Shown: positions 23,784 to 35,742 of the stretch, piece by piece
How positions within the stretch are numbered: position 1 is the stretch's first letter
Layout of the letters: each line of letters starts with the position of its first letter
Assembly (NCBI RefSeq): GCF_902167145.1
Contig: NC_050097.1
Span: forward strand, 146,035,982 to 146,099,981
DNA: 64,000 nucleotides
DNA from: Zea mays
Lineage: Eukaryota > Streptophyta > Magnoliopsida > Poales > Poaceae
Reading direction: 5' to 3'
Made by a program: the position numbers and the translations under genes
The notes under the pieces: model-generated
Seen by the model: the letters and a program-made list of their open reading frames with translations, nothing else
What the model was told of the DNA's origin: nothing
Databases searched by the model: none

Positions 23784-24205
23784 CACTACAGGAATCCAGT
23801 TAATTCCCGTTGGCTAAAAACCGATGGGAATAACCTATAAACCGATGGGAATAACTAATTCCCGTCGGTAACTGGCTAACTCCCATCGGCCTCAAGCCGA
23901 TGGCTGTCAGGTGTCGGGGATAAACTTATTCCCATCGACAGCTGACGGGAATAAGTAATCCCCGTCGGCCGAGTACTAGCCGACGGGGATAAGCCTTAAT
24001 TCGTATCGGCTACGTGGGCCGACGGGAATAAGCCTTAACTCCCGTCGGCTACGTGGGCCGACGGGGATAAGCCTTAACTCCCGTCGGCCTGGTCCAACCG
24101 ACAGGAATTAACTGGGCCGATGGGGATTAATTGTTAATCCCCATCGGTTTGACCATAGCCGACGGGAATTAACTGGGCCGACGGGAATTAACCTATAATG
24201 CTGCA
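23784..24205. repeat. CACTA left terminal and subterminal repeat array
   Basis: Well over a dozen units of GCCGACGGGAATAA/TTATTCCCGTCGGC in alternating orientation, with GGGCCGACGGG and TAACTCCCGTCGGC repeated nearly identically several times between 24,000 and 24,070. These are expected binding sites for the TNPA-like protein. Confidence 0.85.
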
Positions 24206-24590
24206 AAATCAGCACCAAATTAGGTCACTATTTCTCCACAATTGCACACAAAACATATATATCTTCACATAGAACATACACATCACAAACACATGCACAC
24301 AAAACATATATATCATCACATAGAACATACACATAACAAACACATGCATTGATATGATTCACACATCACAAACTTAAGATCAAGTGTTTACACAAACATT
24401 TCAAATACGAGTTAAGATCAAGTGTTTACACAAACATAACGTCCACGAGTTAAGAAACATAGCGTGCAAACATAGCGTGCACGAGTTCAAGTGTTTAGAG
24501 ATAACCACCACTTGGGTAGTTAGAGCTTTGACCGCTGCCGCCACCAGGAGGAGGGAACGCGAAGAGGGAGTCAACAAATCCAGTCCCTGC
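24206..24590 (-). other. CACTA 3' flank with local duplications
   Basis: No firm gene. It contains short tandem duplications: ACACAAAACATATATATC with ACATAGAACATACACAT (24,247-24,345), TTAAGATCAAGTGTTTACAC (24,374-24,430) and ACATAGCGTGCA (24,457-24,482). It would be the 3' region of the TNPA-like gene. Confidence 0.45.
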
Positions 24591-26926
24591 TGCGGGATCA
24601 GACCCACTACCACGCGCTTCGGGCGTAACCTATGCAAGTTAGCAAATATCAACATTTTTAATATAAATATCAAAAAGTATACAAGTTTATAAATTAATCG
24701 AGAGTTATCAAATGTACCCTATCTCCAGGTGCAGGTATATGTGTCAGAGGGGTGTTGAACTATGGTGGCGGAGCTGGTGTGTTTGCAAACTGGCTCCATT
24801 GTGGTGGCGGTGGAATATTTGTTGTCATGCCCTGTTGCTGCATTAACTGTTAAACATATCTGTTACTATTGAAGATGTTGTATTGAAATATAATAATTTA
24901 GAGTTCGGATTATGTATACTCACTTGATACATCGCTTGGGTATGTGCATTGCAAGCCTCCATAAATTCGCGTTGTTGTCTCATCTCTTCACGCATCCTCA
25001 TAATCGCCAACTCCTGCTCGTTCGGTCGACGAGAGCATGAGCTACAGGAAGACGAACCCGTCCTCTGAGATTACTGAATAATCAATTTAGTGTCAACCAT
25101 ATAATTTCATAAGTTAGAGCTTACTGTCCATGCGCTTTGCCACCACCACTTGCGTACACCACCATGGGATCCACCGGTTCATGTCGCCAGTCGAAGTCAG
25201 GGCCATGGCGACGAACCATCTCCTCCCCATATGTCACCTATACATCATTCACAACCTTACAAATGCAGGAATTTCTATACTTTGAACATTTGTACTTTTG
25301 GGCCAAAACTCACTAGCCGATCCGTGGCTGTCTGGCTGCAGAGCTGGTCAGGGTTGTTAGGGTCTGGTCCTTTGTGGCCCTCCTGGTAGACCTCAATGTC
25401 ACTAGGCTTTTGGCCACTTGTAGCTTCCTGTATAAACAAAAAACATTCATAAGCAATCGTACTATTTGCTGATCGACATAGCTAGATCAAACTTACCATT
25501 CTTTTAGCTTTTCAGAGCATGTCGTCACTGCCAAACTTGTGGTTAGGATTGGTTCCTCGACATTGCCTGTGATGCGCTGACGCTTTCTGGAAGCCTTCGG
25601 CAGCCCAATATCGACACCAAGCATAGTACGCATCAGGCACGGGCGCCATCCATGGAACCATCACCTGCACACACAATGTTACATATTATATCAATCACAA
25701 CAATCAATAAAAAGGGTAAAACAAATTAAATACTAACCTCACGATATTGATCCTCAGTCAAATATATCTTTGAGGACCCTTCCTTTTTATTCAAGGGGCC
25801 TGCTTCTTCCGGATGATTTTGAAAATACAGGTTTGTATCCTGAATTCTCGCATAGTATATGGCATCCTTCACCAGCTTCTTTGCATTGTTTTGGAACACA
25901 CGTTCAGCGTGCCCCATGTAATCCTCTATGTCAGGCAACCGATATCGAAGCTACAACATAAAGAATACAAATACAATGGTATAAGTCATAGAATTACAAT
26001 ATTAAGAAACATAACAAAAACATTAAAGAATTCATACCCAAAAGTCATTACGCACAAGTCCCTGTCTGTCGGTGTGGTTTCGTTCCTTTTTAAACTTGTA
26101 CTCGTCCTAGGTACTGACGAGCACCTCATCCTCGGTATCACCGTTTGACACCTTCACTATACCAGGGTAGTGAAGGCGGCAAAGAGAACCCAACGTAAGG
26201 TTAACCTGAGTGTGGTGTCCCTTGCCGTCAAAGGACAGGTCCTCCCAATTCCTACATTACACAAAAACATTAACAATGCACATAATAGTTATATGAGATA
26301 AGTTAATATATTACACTCACCGATCTCCATGTGGCATGATTAAGATCCTATCAGCCTCTCGCTCTATCGCGTGACGAGGCTTTACTGAGTGGCTTTTTCT
26401 TGAGCTACGTGTGCATGTCGCTGAAGAGCCTCCTGAACCATCATCCATCGGGTTGTCAGCCGGTTCGGCCTATTGGCCCCACTGGTCCCACGCGAGTTGC
26501 TGCTCTCTCTGGTGGTCCCACTGGTCTCATGGCTGGTGATGCTGCGTGGCATGGTCCCATGTCGCGTGCTCCACCTCCTCATTGTGCTGCTTAGCCTCAT
26601 TGTGCTGCTCCTCCTCATTGTGCTACTCCTCAGTGTGCTACTCATCCTGGTACATACAACTCAAGATTTATTTGTAAACATGTAAACAAATTTATTTGTA
26701 CAAGATATGTTATCTCATCTCCATGTACAGCGCTCAACAGCTCTCGACGTCTGCTGCTGCTCGAAGAACTGCCCTGAAAAAGGCCCAGGCCCTTGAACAG
26801 CCCCTTCACTGACTTCTTTGACTTTAGCGGCATCCTGCATCAAAATTAAGAAATTATTCATTAGTGCATAAAAAATGACATAATCCTTAAAAAAAGAAAC
26901 AAATGACATAACAAAACAACTTTACT
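24590..26926 (-). pseudogene. CACTA second gene, TNPA-like (Transposase_24-type), decayed
   Basis: On the minus strand, exon-like pieces run from about 26,830 to 24,590. They include a Glu/Gln/His-type low-complexity region encoded by 18-bp imperfect repeats of CTCATTGTGCTGCTCCTC (26,575-26,650), a segment reading NWEDLSFDGKGHHTQVNLTL (about 26,240), then YRLPDIEDYMGHAERVFQNN and AKKLVKDAIYYARIQDTNLY (25,950-25,800), then VPWMAPVPDAYYAWCRYWA (about 25,660). This order is typical of the ORF1/TNPA-like protein of grass CACTA elements, which binds subterminal repeats. Several stops and frame changes interrupt it. Exact exons could not be fixed. Confidence 0.55.
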
Positions 26927-26928
26927 TG

Positions 26929-29084
26929 TTAAATATCATCAAAATTAGGATCTATTTGTTCTCTTCTATGCAGAGGTCGCCATGTAACTTTTCTCCTAAC
27001 AGTTTGTCTTCTTCGTCTCTCGGGAAAAGTTAAGCCATTAACGTCTGCAACTAGTGAATCTAATGCCGGTGCAGGATCAATATGAAAACTAGTTGGCAAC
27101 TCTTCTTCTTGAAACACCTCATCAACCTGCTTAAGGTGACCAATTTGATATTCGTCCTCATCAGGAGTGTATAGGCATTCGCGGGGATTTACATTGTACA
27201 CAACCCTCCATGTAGACAACTTTATGCATGGATATGTCGAGAAATAAACTTGGTGGGCAAGGATATACGTGTCGTGTCCTTGAAGAAATTTTTCAGGTTG
27301 GATCTGTGTCATCCCAAATTCGGTCCTATAATACTTCGGGTCATACCATTTACACTCAAAGAAAACTAGCGCTAAAGACTTATTTCCAGCAAATGTAATC
27401 TCGATTATATTTTTGATTTTCCCGTAATAGCAGGCTTCATGTCCTTCCATGTCGGTTGCCCTAGTAACGACTCCACTATTTTCAGTGGCAGCCATAGGAT
27501 GACTTGATTCGAAAATGCTTGAACGAAAGCGATATCCATTGACGTCGTAACGTCCATACCTTTTGGCAGTTACGCTTCCAATAGATAACTGACGTAAGTC
27601 ATCATTCAAATTCATTTCCTCCCCATACTGTCAATTATGCCACAAAGCCTTAGCAAATTCTATAATATTAGTTAACTAAAATTAGGTCTCGGAGCCACAT
27701 AATTAAGACTTACACGGTCCCAAAGCCACATAATGAAATTAGGTCGCCCATGCATACCATCGCGTCGCAATTTGTCTATGTCTCTCGCTGTTGGCCTACC
27801 GAGACACCTCATGTTTTGTTCATCAAACTCACTGTCAAATATTATTGTATGACATGAGATATTTGATAACATAAACTAATTCGCATATGAACAATTTAAG
27901 GAAATAAGTCTTACACAAAGTATTTCTCCACCTCATGCATATTCGTGAACATGTACAGTAAAGCAGACTTCCGTTCTTCCATAGTGAGGTGATATGCCTT
28001 GGGTGGACCACCAGCTTTGTCGTTTGTCTGAAAAATCGAAAGATCACTACACGGAGGCATCTCTTGTTCATCATCATGATACCTTTTCTTTCGAGCAAAT
28101 ACATTATGTTCTTCTGCAAAGTAACAACTTGTGAAGTGTGCTACCTCCTTCAGTTTAAATTGTTCCGCAATACATTTTTCAACTCTTTCTTTATTGCCCA
28201 CCATTGCTCTAAGCTTCTTTAATGCTCTTTCTATATGAAACATCCACCTGTACTGAATAGGACCACCGACCTTAGCCTCATATGGAAGATGTATAAAGAG
28301 ATGCTGCATAGGATTGAAGAAACCCGGTGGAAATATTTTTTCCAATTTGCACAAAAGCATCGGTGCCTCTTTCTCCAACTGTTCTATCACATCTCTTCTG
28401 ATTTCTTTAGCACACAACTGTCTGTAGAAATAGCTAACTTCAGCTAACGTTTTCCACACAGCTTCGGAAATGTACCCATGAAACATTACAGGCATGATCC
28501 TTTCCATAATTTTGTGGAAGTCATGGCTCTTCAGTCCATTGATCTTCATTGTCTTCAAGTTCACAGATCTTCTAAAACCAACAGCATAACCATCGGGGAA
28601 TTTAATATCCTTCATCCACTTCATCACTTCTTTTTGTTGCTTAGGTTTCAGACAATAGTCAGCTTTTGGTTTGCCTCCGTTTTCTCTAAGCACTTGGGTT
28701 GGACGATCACATATCACTCCTAAGACCATGCGTGCCTTGTCATTGTCTTTCGTTTTATTAGGGAAATCCATGCATGTATTTATGAGGGCTTGGCAAAAGT
28801 TACTCTCTTGATGCATGACGTCTATGTTGTGCATCAAAATCAATGACTTAGCATAAGGAAGCCCCCACAAGCCACATATGTGAGTCTAGTTATGCTCCTC
28901 ACCAAAATCTTGATACCTTTTCCCACTCTCGTCTAGGACAAGTTTCCAACGCTCTTCTGTAATTTCTATCCCACTATGTCGCTTGGGCGGTCCCTTCGTG
29001 ATGATGGTGCCCTTCCTAAATTCCTTTCTCTGCCTTCTGAAGGGGTGGTTGAAGGGTAGAAAACATCTATGGCAATCAAAGTAA
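26929..29084 (-). pseudogene. TNP2-type CACTA transposase, C-terminal part
   Basis: Continuation of the transposase whose N-terminal part lies at 57,597-58,985; the Tat element splits them. Reading down from 29,084 it has GLWGLPYAKSLILMHNIDVM (28,870-28,810; core with acidic and His residues), a DUF4218-type domain (28,700-28,090; WMKDIKFPDGYA, INGLKSHDFHKIMERI, HLFIHLPYEAKVGGPIQYRW), a link exon (27,872-27,690) and a DUF4216-type domain (27,520-27,150; YYGKIKNIIEITF, VFFECKWYDPKY, DTYILAHQVYFSTYP). A TAG at 28,888-28,886 replaces a normally conserved Trp. It catalyses excision and insertion in intact relatives. Domain names are from family knowledge. Confidence 0.85.
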
Positions 29085-29089
29085 CATAT

Positions 29090-29710
29090 TGTTGGGGTAG
29101 CCGAAGATCCTAAAGAAAGAGAACATCTTCGGCAGATCCTCTCAGAAGCAGCGCCAAAGCTATCACCTATAAAGCTTCGGCACAGTGACAGATCTCAAGA
29201 TGAAGGGGTGAACCGACTTAAAAATGAAATGACTCAAAGACCCATGATGTTTTGTGTCATTATTGTAGTCGATTGTAAAGGGCATAGATGTAATTTTACA
29301 CAGGTTGCGCCCTGTGCCTATAAATAGGTGAACAGTACCCCTGTACTGTTCACGCAATCTTGTAATCGCTGACACATTACGCTGGAATTATTGCTTTCTG
29401 CCAAGGCGAAGGTACAAATGTACCTAAAAATTATGTTTTGATATTTAGGTTCGTATAATAAAATATGTGAATAATATTATCTGTTTTTGATATATCTTTC
29501 TCTAATGTTTTATATTTTATATTTCATTTTGCATTGTTTTATAAGTCTGATCACGAAGGTGTGACCTTCGTGATATTTTGCTCATGGCCTTCGTCCGAAG
29601 TTCATTAAATCCTTGGGGAGATAATGCTTCAGCGGACGAAGGGCATTAATATTTAACATTTTGTGTTGCCTTGTTCTTAATTCATAGCATTTGAGAACAA
29701 GTCCCCAACA
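29090..29710 (+). repeat. 5' LTR of Tat element B
   Basis: 621 bp, TGTTGGGG...CCCCAACA, with TATAAATA at 29,319-29,326. Compared with the 3' LTR it lacks about 10 bp near its start (GTATGCTTC region) and has about a dozen substitutions by eye. Many CTTCGG/CGAAGG palindromic hexamers lie in U3 and U5. Confidence 0.93.
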
Positions 29711-29724
29711 TTGGCGTCCACCTC
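29711..29724 (+). promoter_or_regulatory. Primer-binding site of element B
   Basis: TTGGCGTCCACCTC directly follows the LTR. It resembles the TGGCGCCCACC primer region of several grass gypsy elements, with a C-to-T change. The tRNA partner is not certain. Confidence 0.55.
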
Positions 29725-29756
29725 CGGTGAACTCACTTCCACTTTTTGAGCTGATG

Positions 29757-30805
29757 GCTTCGTTCAACAACCAAGCTGGAGCTGTTTCGGCTATGAAGCT
29801 GGTACTCCCGATAACAGGCAGTTCATGCTCAGAGCCGGCCAACAAGAAGCAGAAGAAGGAGGCACAGAGAAGGGTACAACATGTCGGGGTGCAGGGACCC
29901 TTCATCAAGTCGAGATGGTCCCACATCCCAATTACCTTCTCCCAAGAGGACCTTCAGCTCAAGGATTACCCTCACAATGATGCTATGGTTATTTCTTGTG
30001 TTATCAAAGGATTTCTGGTCCACAATGTTCTGGTCGACACAGGTAGTGCAGCGGATATTATATTTGCTAAGGCCTTCAGATAGATGCAAGAGCCAGAGGA
30101 TAAGATTCATGATGCTACACACCCTCTTTGTGACTTCGGAGGAAGACAGATTGTAGCGCTCGGCAAGATCACGATGCCACTGACCTTCGGATTTGTCAAC
30201 AATATAAGGACTGAGCAAGTTGTGTTTGATATTGTCGACATGGAGTACCCCTACAATGCAATCATTGGTCATGGGACACTCAATGCTTTTGAAGCAATTC
30301 TTCATCCAGCATATCTTTGCTTGAAGATACCTTCGGATCAAGGGCCCATTGCTATTCATGGAAGTCAGGAAGCTTCCAGAAAGGCTGAAGGAAACTGGAC
30401 AGATTCAAAAGCAATCCATAATATAGATGGAGCCGAAGCTTGTGAGCATTACAAGTACAGAAGGGAGAAGGCTGCTTCGGCCGATCAGCCGAAGCCCATG
30501 CTTTTATGTGAAGATATAGCAGAGCAGAAGGTGTTACTGGGATCTCAATTGTCTGAGGAACAGGAGAAAAACCTAACAAGGTTTCTGTTCAACAATAAAG
30601 ATGTCTTTGCATGGTCCGCCAATGATCTCTGTGGTGTCAACAGGGATGTCATTGAACACTCGCTCAATGTCGATCCATCCTTCAGACCCAGAAAGTAGAG
30701 GCTTCGGAAAATGTCTGATGACAATGCCGAAGGTGCTTGGAATGAAGTGAAAAGACTTCTTAGTGCTGGAGTCATCAGAGAAGTAAAATACCCAGAATGG
30801 CTAGC
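29757..30805 (+). pseudogene. Element B gag remnant, protease and start of reverse transcriptase
   Basis: The frame starts at an ATG (29,754-29,756 region, MASFNNQAGAVSAM) and within about 45 residues reaches the pre-protease region (SRWSHIPITFSQEDLQLKDY), so nearly all of gag, including any CCHC knuckle, is deleted. The protease active site is VLVDTGSAADIIF (about 30,028-30,066), followed by PYNAIIGHGTLNAF near 30,250. The polyprotein then reaches the start of reverse transcriptase (SLNVDPSFRPRK; SAGVIREVKYPEWL) and is cut at 30,805 by insertion D. TAG stops at 30,081-30,083 and 30,696-30,698 both occupy positions where Gln is expected. Confidence 0.85.
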
Positions 30806-31223
30806 TGTGGCAGAACCACCCGAATTATTCTAGCTTAAGTGCCTAAGTCACGCCTCAGGGGCCGTAACACACTTAAATCGGAATAACCTGTCAGTCCTTC
30901 AGATCTAGTCTGATAGAGCCACTTAACCAGGATCAAATTCCACAATCTCACTCGAAGGTGAGTCACAGAAGAAATACAATAAAAGAGGAAACCTCAAATT
31001 AAGTACGGAGTTATTACATAAATCGGAGTTTTTGCGGAGTAAATAAAGTTCACAAAATAAAGTGCAGCGGATAATCGAGGTCGTCGGTAATGAGGAAATG
31101 GGCAAGGCCTAGCCCACTACTCCTCGTGCTCCTCTCCTGCCGGAGCAACATCCCACTCGACCGTCCAACCCGGTGGCAGGGTGGTAGGCCAAGTCACACC
31201 ATCAACCATTTCTTGAATGGTAC

Positions 31224-32204
31224 CTGCAAAAATTGTGCCACAAGCAAGGCTGAGTATACTAATACTCAGCTAGACTTAACCGGTGTGAGGAGTCTACTCC
31301 TCTACCTCTAGACTATGCAGCTGTTTGGCTGAGGAGTTTTGTTTGCCAAAAGCACTAGCTGTTTCTAAAATCAAATTTAGCTTTTCAAATTCTATCATCC
31401 TTAACTTAGCTAGATTTGCTCCTTCTAAGCATACATGGTAACAATCAATTAGTTCAATCAACGAGTTATCTCATGTAACCACATTTCACTTCTTACTCGA
31501 TGCAGTACAAGGAATCAAGCAGTCTCATTAGCTGCGAGAAGCAGACGATTCGAATCGAGTTTTAACCTTGCAAGGTAAACCTAAACACACGGCATGTCAG
31601 GGTACTCCGACCCCACACATGACAACCGTCCCCATCGATTCCCCGTTCGCGTCCAGGCCTCACCGCCTTGGCATACAATGCTCCACTGACCCCGGCTGCC
31701 GCCGTGGAGTGACCGCACTTGTACCCACCATAGCTAGCATGGGAGACCTAGTCTCAGGTCGCATGAGGGATAAAGTCCGCGCCCGGCTTCACTCAGGTAC
31801 TAGGTTTACCGGTTACCATTTTTCGCGGCATGTGCTTAGTACGTTCAAAAGCTTGACTCAGGTATCCACACATTAATCCTTAATTCATTTTTCCCGTCTC
31901 ATGGACAAGGCATCCTCCCTGGATCCAAATCCATAGACCAAACATATATCCCATTATCAAGATGAATACAATCAATTCCTGACCTCGCGCGAGTGCTAGA
32001 AAATCACTCGACTTCTACCGAGATCCTGATTAGCAAGCAGCTACTCGACCTAGCATACTAGTATTCATCTCAAAAAGGAATCCTAAGTTCATGCAACTAG
32101 AGGTTTCAAGCAACTCCTACACTTAAGTGCACATTGCAATCCTACAAGCATTAAGTGTAGTAAAATAGCATAATTAACAGGTTATGCATAAAACCGGGGC
32201 TTGC
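31224..32204 (-). other. Predicted GC-AG leader intron 2 in left LTR of D
   Basis: On minus, exon 2 ends GCAATTGAAG and is followed by GCAAGCCCCG at 32,204. The acceptor AATTTTTGCAG ends at 31,224, giving 981 nt. Exon 2 (32,339-32,205) is open and acidic (EEDQEQASEAAIEDLPAAPA). In phase 1 it joins exon 3 (from 31,223), which ends VAPAGEEHEE and a TAG near 31,120. The right LTR has the same intron at 42,102-43,083. Prediction. Confidence 0.5.
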
Positions 32205-32339
32205 CTTCAATTGCTGGGGCTGCGGGGAGATCCTCAATAGCAGCCTCTGAAGCCTGCTCCTGGTCCTCCTCTTGGACAGATCCTTGCTCGGGGATGAGCA
32301 CGTACTCTCCGTCGACAAGATTACAATCTAATGAATGCA

Positions 32340-34090
32340 CTGCGTAAGATATATGCATGATATGATATGTGCTTTTAGAAATTACAACTTTAAAGGTGTA
32401 TGATCTTTCTTGAGTTAAACAAGGTTAACTTTGCTTATATAAGTCCCTTGGGTGGGGTATACTTGGTAAATTGGTTTAAACTTAGCTAAGGTAAGTAGTA
32501 GATTAAATTTTGGGGTTCCACTGAATTCCTTTTAAGTCTTAGGGAGAATTGATAAGTTCTCAAGTTAGACTTATTGGGGTGAGGTTTATTTCTTCTTCCC
32601 TTTTCTTTTATTCTCTTAAAGGTTTTGGAGTAGGTTTGAACTACAAGTTGCTTTTATAAAATTCTAAAAATTCTGCAAAAATTACAGTGGTTGGGTACTG
32701 GTGTAAGTTTCTCTGTCTCAAAATTTGGGGATCAGAAAGTGAGTAGTTTTCTCTGGACAAAAATACCAAATTTTAGGGCAGAAGGGGTACTTTGAACTAC
32801 AACTATTATTTAACAGTGGGTAATTCTCTAAAACTTATTTTTGCTGGCTTTTAAGTGTTATAACATGACTTGATACAAATTTCTAGTCATTAATATCTTT
32901 TAATTTATTTTCTATGGTTTTCTCAAGTTCTTAGCCAAATGGGTGCTTTCTACTACCACTATATTTGAAAAACAACAAACAACAGAGTTCTTATTTTTCT
33001 TGGTTATTATTTTGTGCAAGAGCAATCATTCTGAAGTTTGGCATCTTTTTGCTTAAGGGAAGGGGTGGTATGCATTATTTGAATCAAGTGGCCTTTCTTT
33101 TAAATTATTAGCAATAGGTATGAGTTTGCTTCTTTTTCATGGGTTTGCATTTTTCTCTGGTAGTTTATCTCATTATGGGCTTAGTTAATTTTTGGTTGCC
33201 CATTATCACATTATTAGGGGTTGTTCAAGAATTATTGGGAAAATGCCTTATTATCACTTTGTATTTATTTTCCTTACTTAAAAAGTTCGGCTGAGGTGCT
33301 CTTTATTTTTGTAGTGGGGCACTGGTGGTTGTAAGTCCAGTGGATTTTTATTATTCATTTTGGTTATAGTTTTGCTGCTCTAATAATTGATTTTCAGTCC
33401 AATAAGGCTAAATAAAACATTTTAATTTAAACTTGGTCCAAATTAATGGCCTCTGTATTTTTCCTAGGTTCTCTGTTACATAAGTAAACTAGGAAAAATA
33501 ATCTTAATCACTGTTCATTAATTTCTAATGCCATTCTGATTTTCTCTAAGTTTTGGGCAAAATAGCTTTAAATGAATAACTACATCATAATTTCTAATGC
33601 TGGGGTTCCTACTATTTTTAAACAGTGTCTAAATGAGGTTTAAACATCTATAAATTTTCTTAAGTTCAGCACAGAAGAAAAACTAATTTTCCTTAATTAA
33701 ACAAGGTTTAGTGGGTTTCTGTTTTTAATTTTAAACACTAAAATTTAGAACAGAAAGCATAGGGTTTATCATTTTTAAATGATAGATCATAATATTCAGG
33801 AGCTAGCAAAATTGGTTTGACAACTTTTTATGAAAAATTCATCAAGTTATGGGTTTTCTAAGTTCTCTGGTCATTTTAAAAAGAATAACAGAATTGGTTT
33901 AATGGAAATCCACTTTGCACTGGGGTTCCTGGCGGGTTTTTAAGTTTTCCTCGCGAATCAGTCCTTAAGCTACTATTCACATGAGTCACTGATGTTACAG
34001 AAAACCCCTCGGGTTCTACAAATCCTAACCCAAGGTCCTTCTTCTACCTCAAACAGTAACCGCGGCGGAAGAAAGGGCGGAGGGGCTTAC
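32340..34090 (-). other. Predicted leader intron 1 in left LTR of D
   Basis: Donor CGCCGCCG/GTAAGC on minus at 34,090 and acceptor ATCTTACGCAG ending at 32,340, 1,751 nt. The acceptor is present only in the left (3') LTR; in the right LTR one base change turns CAG into CAT. Weaker than intron 2. Confidence 0.3.
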
Positions 34091-34615
34091 CGGCGGCGAG
34101 ATTGCTCCGGTGAAGTGGTCGAGGACGAAGGGGAGGTCTCGGGGATCACAACGGTGTGCGGGTCGCCGTCGGAGATGGCCGGAGTCGGTCGGTCCACGAG
34201 CGCAGGCGGGGATGCTCGTCGGCGGCGAGGAGTCCGGCCTGGTCACGGCGAGATAGTTCAATTGGATGGGTCAGGGAGGTTCACGGGATGCCAGAGAAGA
34301 TATGAGCGCAAGGAATTGGGCGGAGACTCACTGGATAGCTCGGTCCACGCGCGGCGGCGGAAGACCGAAGTCCGGTGAGGTCGATCTCGGGCTTCCGGTG
34401 AAATCTGGCCGGGTCCGAGGGCTTGGCAAGCTTCACGGGCTACTGGCGGAGCTAGCCGAAGCACTGGCTCGACTTGAGAGTGGCTGGAGTGGGCTGGCCA
34501 CGGTGGCCGAAGCTCTGGCGGCAATGGCGGGCGGAATTGAGCTCGCCGGAGCTAAGGAGAGGGGGCTGGCCGGTGAGGGTGAGTGCGGGGCGAAGTGAGG
34601 TGCGCCCGGGGAGGC

Positions 34616-34621
34616 TTTATA
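34616..34621 (-). promoter_or_regulatory. TATA box of left LTR of D
   Basis: CCTATAAAG on minus at the edge of the GC-rich island; the copy in the right LTR is at 45,495-45,500. It implies transcription starting some 25-35 nt further along the minus strand. Confidence 0.6.
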
Positions 34622-35491
34622 GGCGCGGGCGGGCACGGCCGAGGGCGTGGGCGCGCGGCGGACTTGACCGGACGCCGGGGCGAGCGCGCGCGCGGGTTGG
34701 GCGAGCTCTGGCGTGCCGACCAGGGTCGAACACGTGTGCCCGTGCGTTCTGCCCAAGTTCTGGCGCGTGTGGTCGCTCATCCGAGCCTGCTCTCGCCTTG
34801 GTCAGTGCACAAAACCTCTTCTCCTCCCTACAAGCTACCATTCTTGTGTGGGGGTCATAGGTTTTTGCCTACTGGTTGCAGAGATATGGAGCCAGGAAAT
34901 CCGGTCTGTCTCCCTGCCCAAACCCGAGGCAAATCCAAGGTTTTGTCGTGTCTAGGGCTCGCGTCCCAATGCCATCTTCTGGCACACGACAGAGGGGTTA
35001 GTTAGACACAATTTTGTAATGGGACCATTAGGATTCGAGTTAGGTATCAAGGTGAACATCCCTGATCTTTGGCTCAAGGTCTGAATTTCAGAATTCTGAA
35101 ATTCAGAATTCCCATTAAGTCCCCACATGAGAAGCTTGATTTGGGGTTTTATTTGAGTTATTTTGGCTAAGCTTTCTCAACATTTCTTGTTGCTCATTAA
35201 ATATACTTCAATTTTTATAATTGGCTCAAGTCATAATTTTAAACTTTTCATCCCCTTTTTCTTATTTTCTTGAATTTTGCTCATGGGGCTCACTTAGGGT
35301 TTTTAATTAGGGTTGCACATTCTACCCTTTTCAAGGACTCAATTGTTTTGATCATGATACTTTTAAGTATATACTTGGTGAATTCTTTATTACTTAAGTT
35401 ATTTTGATGCTCATGCTTACTTTGATTCACATGAAATAATGGTTCTTGGTTTGGCATTTGAGAGAAACCCTAGGTGACACTGGGTGTCACA

Positions 35492-35508
35492 GCCTTCCCC
35501 CTTTAAAG
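35492..35508 (-). promoter_or_regulatory. Polypurine tract of chromovirus D
   Basis: On minus CTTTAAAGGGGGAAGGC immediately precedes the 3' LTR. It would prime plus-strand cDNA and fixes the element's orientation. Confidence 0.8.
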
Positions 35509-35742
35509 GAATCTCGTCCCGAGATTCGGGCTAGAGTCCTCCCAGGGTGAAGCGAAGGGTGAGACTTATAGGAAATGGGTGATTATTGTTATTATTAGGG
35601 TAAAACTGCTCTTCGAATGTCATTCTTTTTGCAACTTCAGAAGGAAGTCCTTTTAAGTTTTACTTCATAGTTAGTTCATTCTGAATTAAGATCATATTTT
35701 TGAAAATTAGATTCGAAGGGCAGGAGGAGGGGTTGGGGGTGA

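Larger units (their letters stand above)
30806..35491 (-). repeat. 3' LTR of chromovirus D
   Basis: 4,686 bp. On the minus strand it starts TGTGACACCCAGTGTCACCT and ends GGGTGGTTCTGCCACA. A TATA box (TATAAA on minus, plus 34,616-34,621) sits about 870 bp from its start, so most of the LTR is transcribed R-U5. A GC-rich island covers about 34,040-34,860. The remainder is AT-rich and non-coding apart from the predicted leader exons. Confidence 0.95.

Noticed and set aside
24000..24200. CRISPR-like array of regular repeats
   Set aside because: Units alternate in orientation, have no unique equal-length spacers and lie at a CACTA terminus in plant DNA.
33992..35005. Several long open frames on both strands in the GC-rich part of the D LTRs (and 44,871-45,884)
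   Set aside because: They are Arg/Ala/Pro/Gly-rich, overlap on both strands and are open mainly because the region is GC-rich. Their duplication simply reflects two LTR copies. Only the splice-linked leader exons are kept as a hypothesis.
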